This document shows positions 60,801-64,000 of a DNA stretch of 64,000 bases, in pieces. The DNA lies in contig NC_134371.1 of the NCBI RefSeq assembly GCF_035582795.1, positions 52,153,001-52,217,000 of the forward strand, given 5' to 3'. The notes beneath the pieces were generated by a model. It was not told the DNA's origin and ran no database searches. It was given only the letters and a program-made list of their open reading frames with translations. The DNA comes from Mycteria americana. Taxonomy: Eukaryota > Chordata > Aves > Ciconiiformes > Ciconiidae. Position 1 is the stretch's first letter. Every line of letters starts with the position of its first letter. Made by a program: the position numbers and the translations under genes.

Positions 60801-63800
60801 TTTGCAGTCCAACACCAGACATCAGAATCTGTCTGCCACTTATGTTTTTCTTTACTGTTAAATAAAGAAAACAAATGTTACTGAGTGATGGCAATGGTAC
60901 TGCACATAATAATGGTAAATAAATGAACGATGTCTAACGACAGACAATATTTTTTACCTTCAGGAAAAAAGACATTCACAAGAAGCTTTAAATGGAGATT
61001 GGATGTGAAGAAGTGGGATAACCGTTTTCCAACATCCTCTGGAGAAACCCTATTGCTTCTCCCCTTGCTGCACTAGCAATAAAGAGAAAATGCTGGAAAG
61101 AAGTGCAGGGAAGCCAAGGCTTACCAGCGCTGCTGGTATCTGCACACAGAACAGAACAACACAAAATCGCTTTTTATTTGTCTCCCTCTTCTCTCTAGCT
61201 TCTTTTCCATTCTGGCCTGTCCAGTGACTGAAAGGACACCTATTAGCAGTGGCTCTGAGGCCTCAGAAAAGACACAGCAAGTCCGTGTGGCTCAGAGCAA
61301 TCCTGAAAACCCCCTCCTGGCCATGGCCAGAGTCCGGCTCTTCCCCACTGCTACACCCAAAGCCGCACCACTGCCAGACCCATTTATAACCACACACAAA
61401 GCAGGTCTGTACAAAATAAAGTGATTCAGTCAATCATGAATTTAAAAAAATCAGGGATGCTAAAAAGTCACACTGCAGCCCAAATCACAGCGATCTCTGG
61501 GACACCACACCATCTACTGTAGATTCTTATCTCCTCTTAAAACAAGGAGGTAGAAGAAAAGGTGTTCAACATTTCAGCTAGTGAAAACTAAGACAGCGTT
61601 ACTAATTTCAGTTCACTCACATTCAAAATGCTATTTAATGGCACAATACACCGTAGCTGAAATGTGGGATCTGACTTATGTTAAATACTATTCCTACCTA
61701 CTTTAGGAAATATTGAATTGTAAATATTGGATAATTTTTCCAATTAAAATCAGAACTCATTCTCTTTTTTCTCTCTTGCATTTCTAATAATCCTCGGTCT
61801 CTAGAGAAAAGAAAACCATACATGAGATAAACCATCTGGTAGTCAGCTACCAGAAGGAAATAAAAAAGGAATTTGGATTAAAAAAAGTTGTACTGGCTGT
61901 TAAGCAGTGCTGCAGAAAAGAGCTGAGGGTTTGCCAAATTAAATAAAAAACCCAACCAAATAAAAAAAACCAACACCCCTCCCCATACCCCAAAACAGAG
62001 GGGAGATAAATTAGTAGGTTTTTAAATTATTATTTTAAAATTTTTAGGAAATAATAGAAAACTTGATGAGTGAAAATGAATACGTGATAATAAGATGAAA
62101 TACTGGAATCCCGGTACAAGGAAGGTGTGATATTTACTCCAGCAGAAAAACTAACTACAGGAATCAGCTAATGCATGGGCGATTAGGAGCAAGATACAAC
62201 GTCTTAATGTGACCTAAAAGAGCTAAGGAGAATAAATAGATCCAAGTCAGAGAGAAAAGTATTGGAAACAAATTAGGCAGTAAATCAAGACACTGAATCA
62301 AAGGATGATTGTGAAATGGCTGCACCATGGAGCAAACCAGCTTCTCAGCAACTGGCCTTCATCAGAGGGAATAAAGGAAAGCGGTGGGGACAGTTCGGAA
62401 GTAATGATGGCCCTTGCCAGTGCGGCCGAAGAGAAAAACGAGTGTGTTTTACAAATCGGGCAATCCGCGTGATGTGCACTGCAGAATATAAAGGAAATTA
62501 ATTAATTAACTTCCTGCCCACTGGTGTCTCAGAGGACACTCGGGCGGGCAGCCCGGGGGGTTTCTGGGCAGGGACTGTCTTTGCAGCACTGGTGCGGCGG
62601 GGCCGAGCGGCACAGCCAGGGCTGCCGGGCAGCGGCCGAAGCTCTGCCACCAGCGCTGTGTCAGCAGGGCCTCTGTGCGAACGGGCACAGAGATGCTGAC
62701 GAGCACGGCTGCCAGCTGTAGCTGTAGCTACCCTGCCTCCACCAGCGACAGCAACCCAACCGACCAGCCCTCCCCAGCCACGGCACAGCGTGCCCGGGCT
62801 GGCACCGCTCGCTGCCGGGGCTCTTCGGCGGTGCTAGCTGTCACGGCGCAGCCAGAAAAGCCCCGGGGACAAGCCCCGGCCTCGGCTTAATGCTTCGCAA
62901 GTAGGTGCTGTGAGCTGCTCCCCACGGCTTCATGGCCACTGAACTTCTGTGACCTGCCTTGCAGCAGCACGTGAGGGACCCCAGTCAGAGACAGGGCCCA
63001 CCAAGCCAGATGGGCAAGTGCTTGGGGACATAAAAGTTTATACACTCATGATACCTGCCTGAGATGCGTGTGATACACCCCTCATCAAGCTGTATTCATC
63101 TTGCATCTTGAGAGACGCTTTACAAAGAAAAAACATATTAATAGTCAGAGAAGTGCCTCTCTGGTACAACCCTGAACAAAACCGCTTTTGGCTTCTAGCA
63201 GCTTTCAGGCCGCATGCTCCAGCTATTGCTAGGTGACGGCTGCTATTTTTAAGCAGATTCTCAGAGTAACTTCATTCATTTTATGGAGCGTAACTGCGTG
63301 GGGTGACACCAGCCCTCAGCAGAATCAGAGGGTACGCTGCTGGAGAGCACTCTGTTGCCGGTGAAAACTGCCGCGCCGCTCCCACTCTGCCCCACCTCAG
63401 CTTTCAAGGCACAGTTTGTAGAGACACTGCGATTAACAAAAGCACACTGAGTGAAACGGAAAGAAGTAACTGGGAGGCCCTGCCTTTATCTGACCTGCGG
63501 CAGGTCCGCTAGCACGCATTCCTCACCGAGGCAGACCCCCAGCAGCTCCCACCACCGCCCCCCGCCACGGCAAAATGGCCACCAGGCCGCCTGCGCCATG
63601 CTGTCAGGAAAGCTGCCGACTGCTCTGTGCCCTTCCACAGGCAATGCTCCATATTACCCGTTGACACCAGCCGGCCTGTGCCCCACCTGTGGCCTCCTTG
63701 CCCAGCAAAGCCCAAAGGCCTGTCCTGCGCCTTGCTGAGCCTCATGCGACAGAGAAGCGGCATCACTGCTGCTTTGTGTGCCGTAGGAGGGAGACCAGCA

Positions 63801-64000
63801 CTTGCCAGAGCTGTGTTTGCCAAGCTACAGGTGTTATTCACCAGAAGTCAAGCCCTCTGCTATTTTATTCTTCCAGTAGCGGTTACTCAATCATGTTGCC
63901 ATGCGTTGAAGCAATCACTGTCATCCATTGCTTGTTTTAGGGGAACGACCACAGCCGCACACCAGAATAGGGGCCCCTGGGTGCCAGACAGGCAATTAAC
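57882..64000. other. Upstream region or first intron of LRRC8C
   Basis: No other coding exon was recognised. Sequence is mostly ordinary or AT-rich (60.5-62.4 kb particularly so). GC-rich patches occur at 62.52-62.89 kb and 63.49-63.61 kb; the second has a minus-strand donor-like CTCG|GTGAGG at about 63524. Either could hold the noncoding first exon of LRRC8C, or that exon may lie beyond the right edge. Confidence 0.5.
62520..62890. promoter_or_regulatory. Short CpG-rich patch upstream of LRRC8C
   Basis: About 370 bases of GC-rich, CpG-containing sequence 4.6 kb upstream of the first coding exon. It is a candidate promoter for LRRC8C by position only. I found no convincing minus-strand donor inside it. 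Confidence 0.35.

Noticed and set aside
1-64000. tRNA, rRNA or CRISPR arrays
   Set aside because: I saw no cloverleaf-like T-arm GGTTCRA context with flanking arms, no rRNA segments and no regularly spaced repeats. A covariance-model search would be needed to exclude small RNAs fully.

Overview
The window looks like bird nuclear DNA. It carries a 5'-truncated CR1 LINE with the avian-type octamer-like 3' terminus, and one vertebrate protein-coding gene, LRRC8C, with consensus GT-AG splicing. Most of the remaining sequence is AT-leaning, non-coding, and broken up by CpG-dense islands. I could not tell which bird it is.

LRRC8C lies on the minus strand. A short first coding exon (57740-57877, 46 codons) and a long second coding exon (53232-55502) join across a 2.2 kb intron into an 802-residue volume-regulated anion channel subunit. 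The start codon, both splice sites and the stop are visible. A long AT-rich 3' untranslated region probably continues to about 49.33 kb. It contains a roughly 150-bp palindromic MITE-like repeat. The gene's 5' noncoding exon was not identified; it is either in 57.9-64 kb (GC-rich patches at 62.5-62.9 and 63.5-63.6 kb) or beyond the right edge.

From 1 to 49 kb I see no intact protein-coding gene. The landmarks are: a strong CpG island at 10.56-11.65 kb with a good splice donor on each strand, which could be the promoter of the next LRRC8 paralogue (LRRC8D by vertebrate synteny) plus a divergent transcript; a second island at 26.1-26.6 kb with plus-strand donors; the CR1 copy at 27.65-30.36 kb; a degraded processed fragment of a class II non-muscle/smooth-muscle myosin heavy chain rod at about 32.1-32.64 kb; and GC-rich blocks at 47.6-49.1 kb just past the LRRC8C 3' end. 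Smaller items include a pyrimidine-rich kilobase (19.56-20.72 kb), a G-quadruplex-type run (23.44 kb), a perfect 10-bp hairpin (19.0 kb), short tandem duplications and microsatellites.

The layout fits the conserved LRRC8B-LRRC8C-LRRC8D gene cluster, with LRRC8C transcribed leftward towards a presumed LRRC8D. Its paralogues are not in the window. I found no undescribed protein system. The most unusual observations are the foldback repeat inside the presumed LRRC8C 3' UTR, the myosin retro-fragment, the two-way CpG island, and the CR1 frame breaks, several of which fall at homopolymers.
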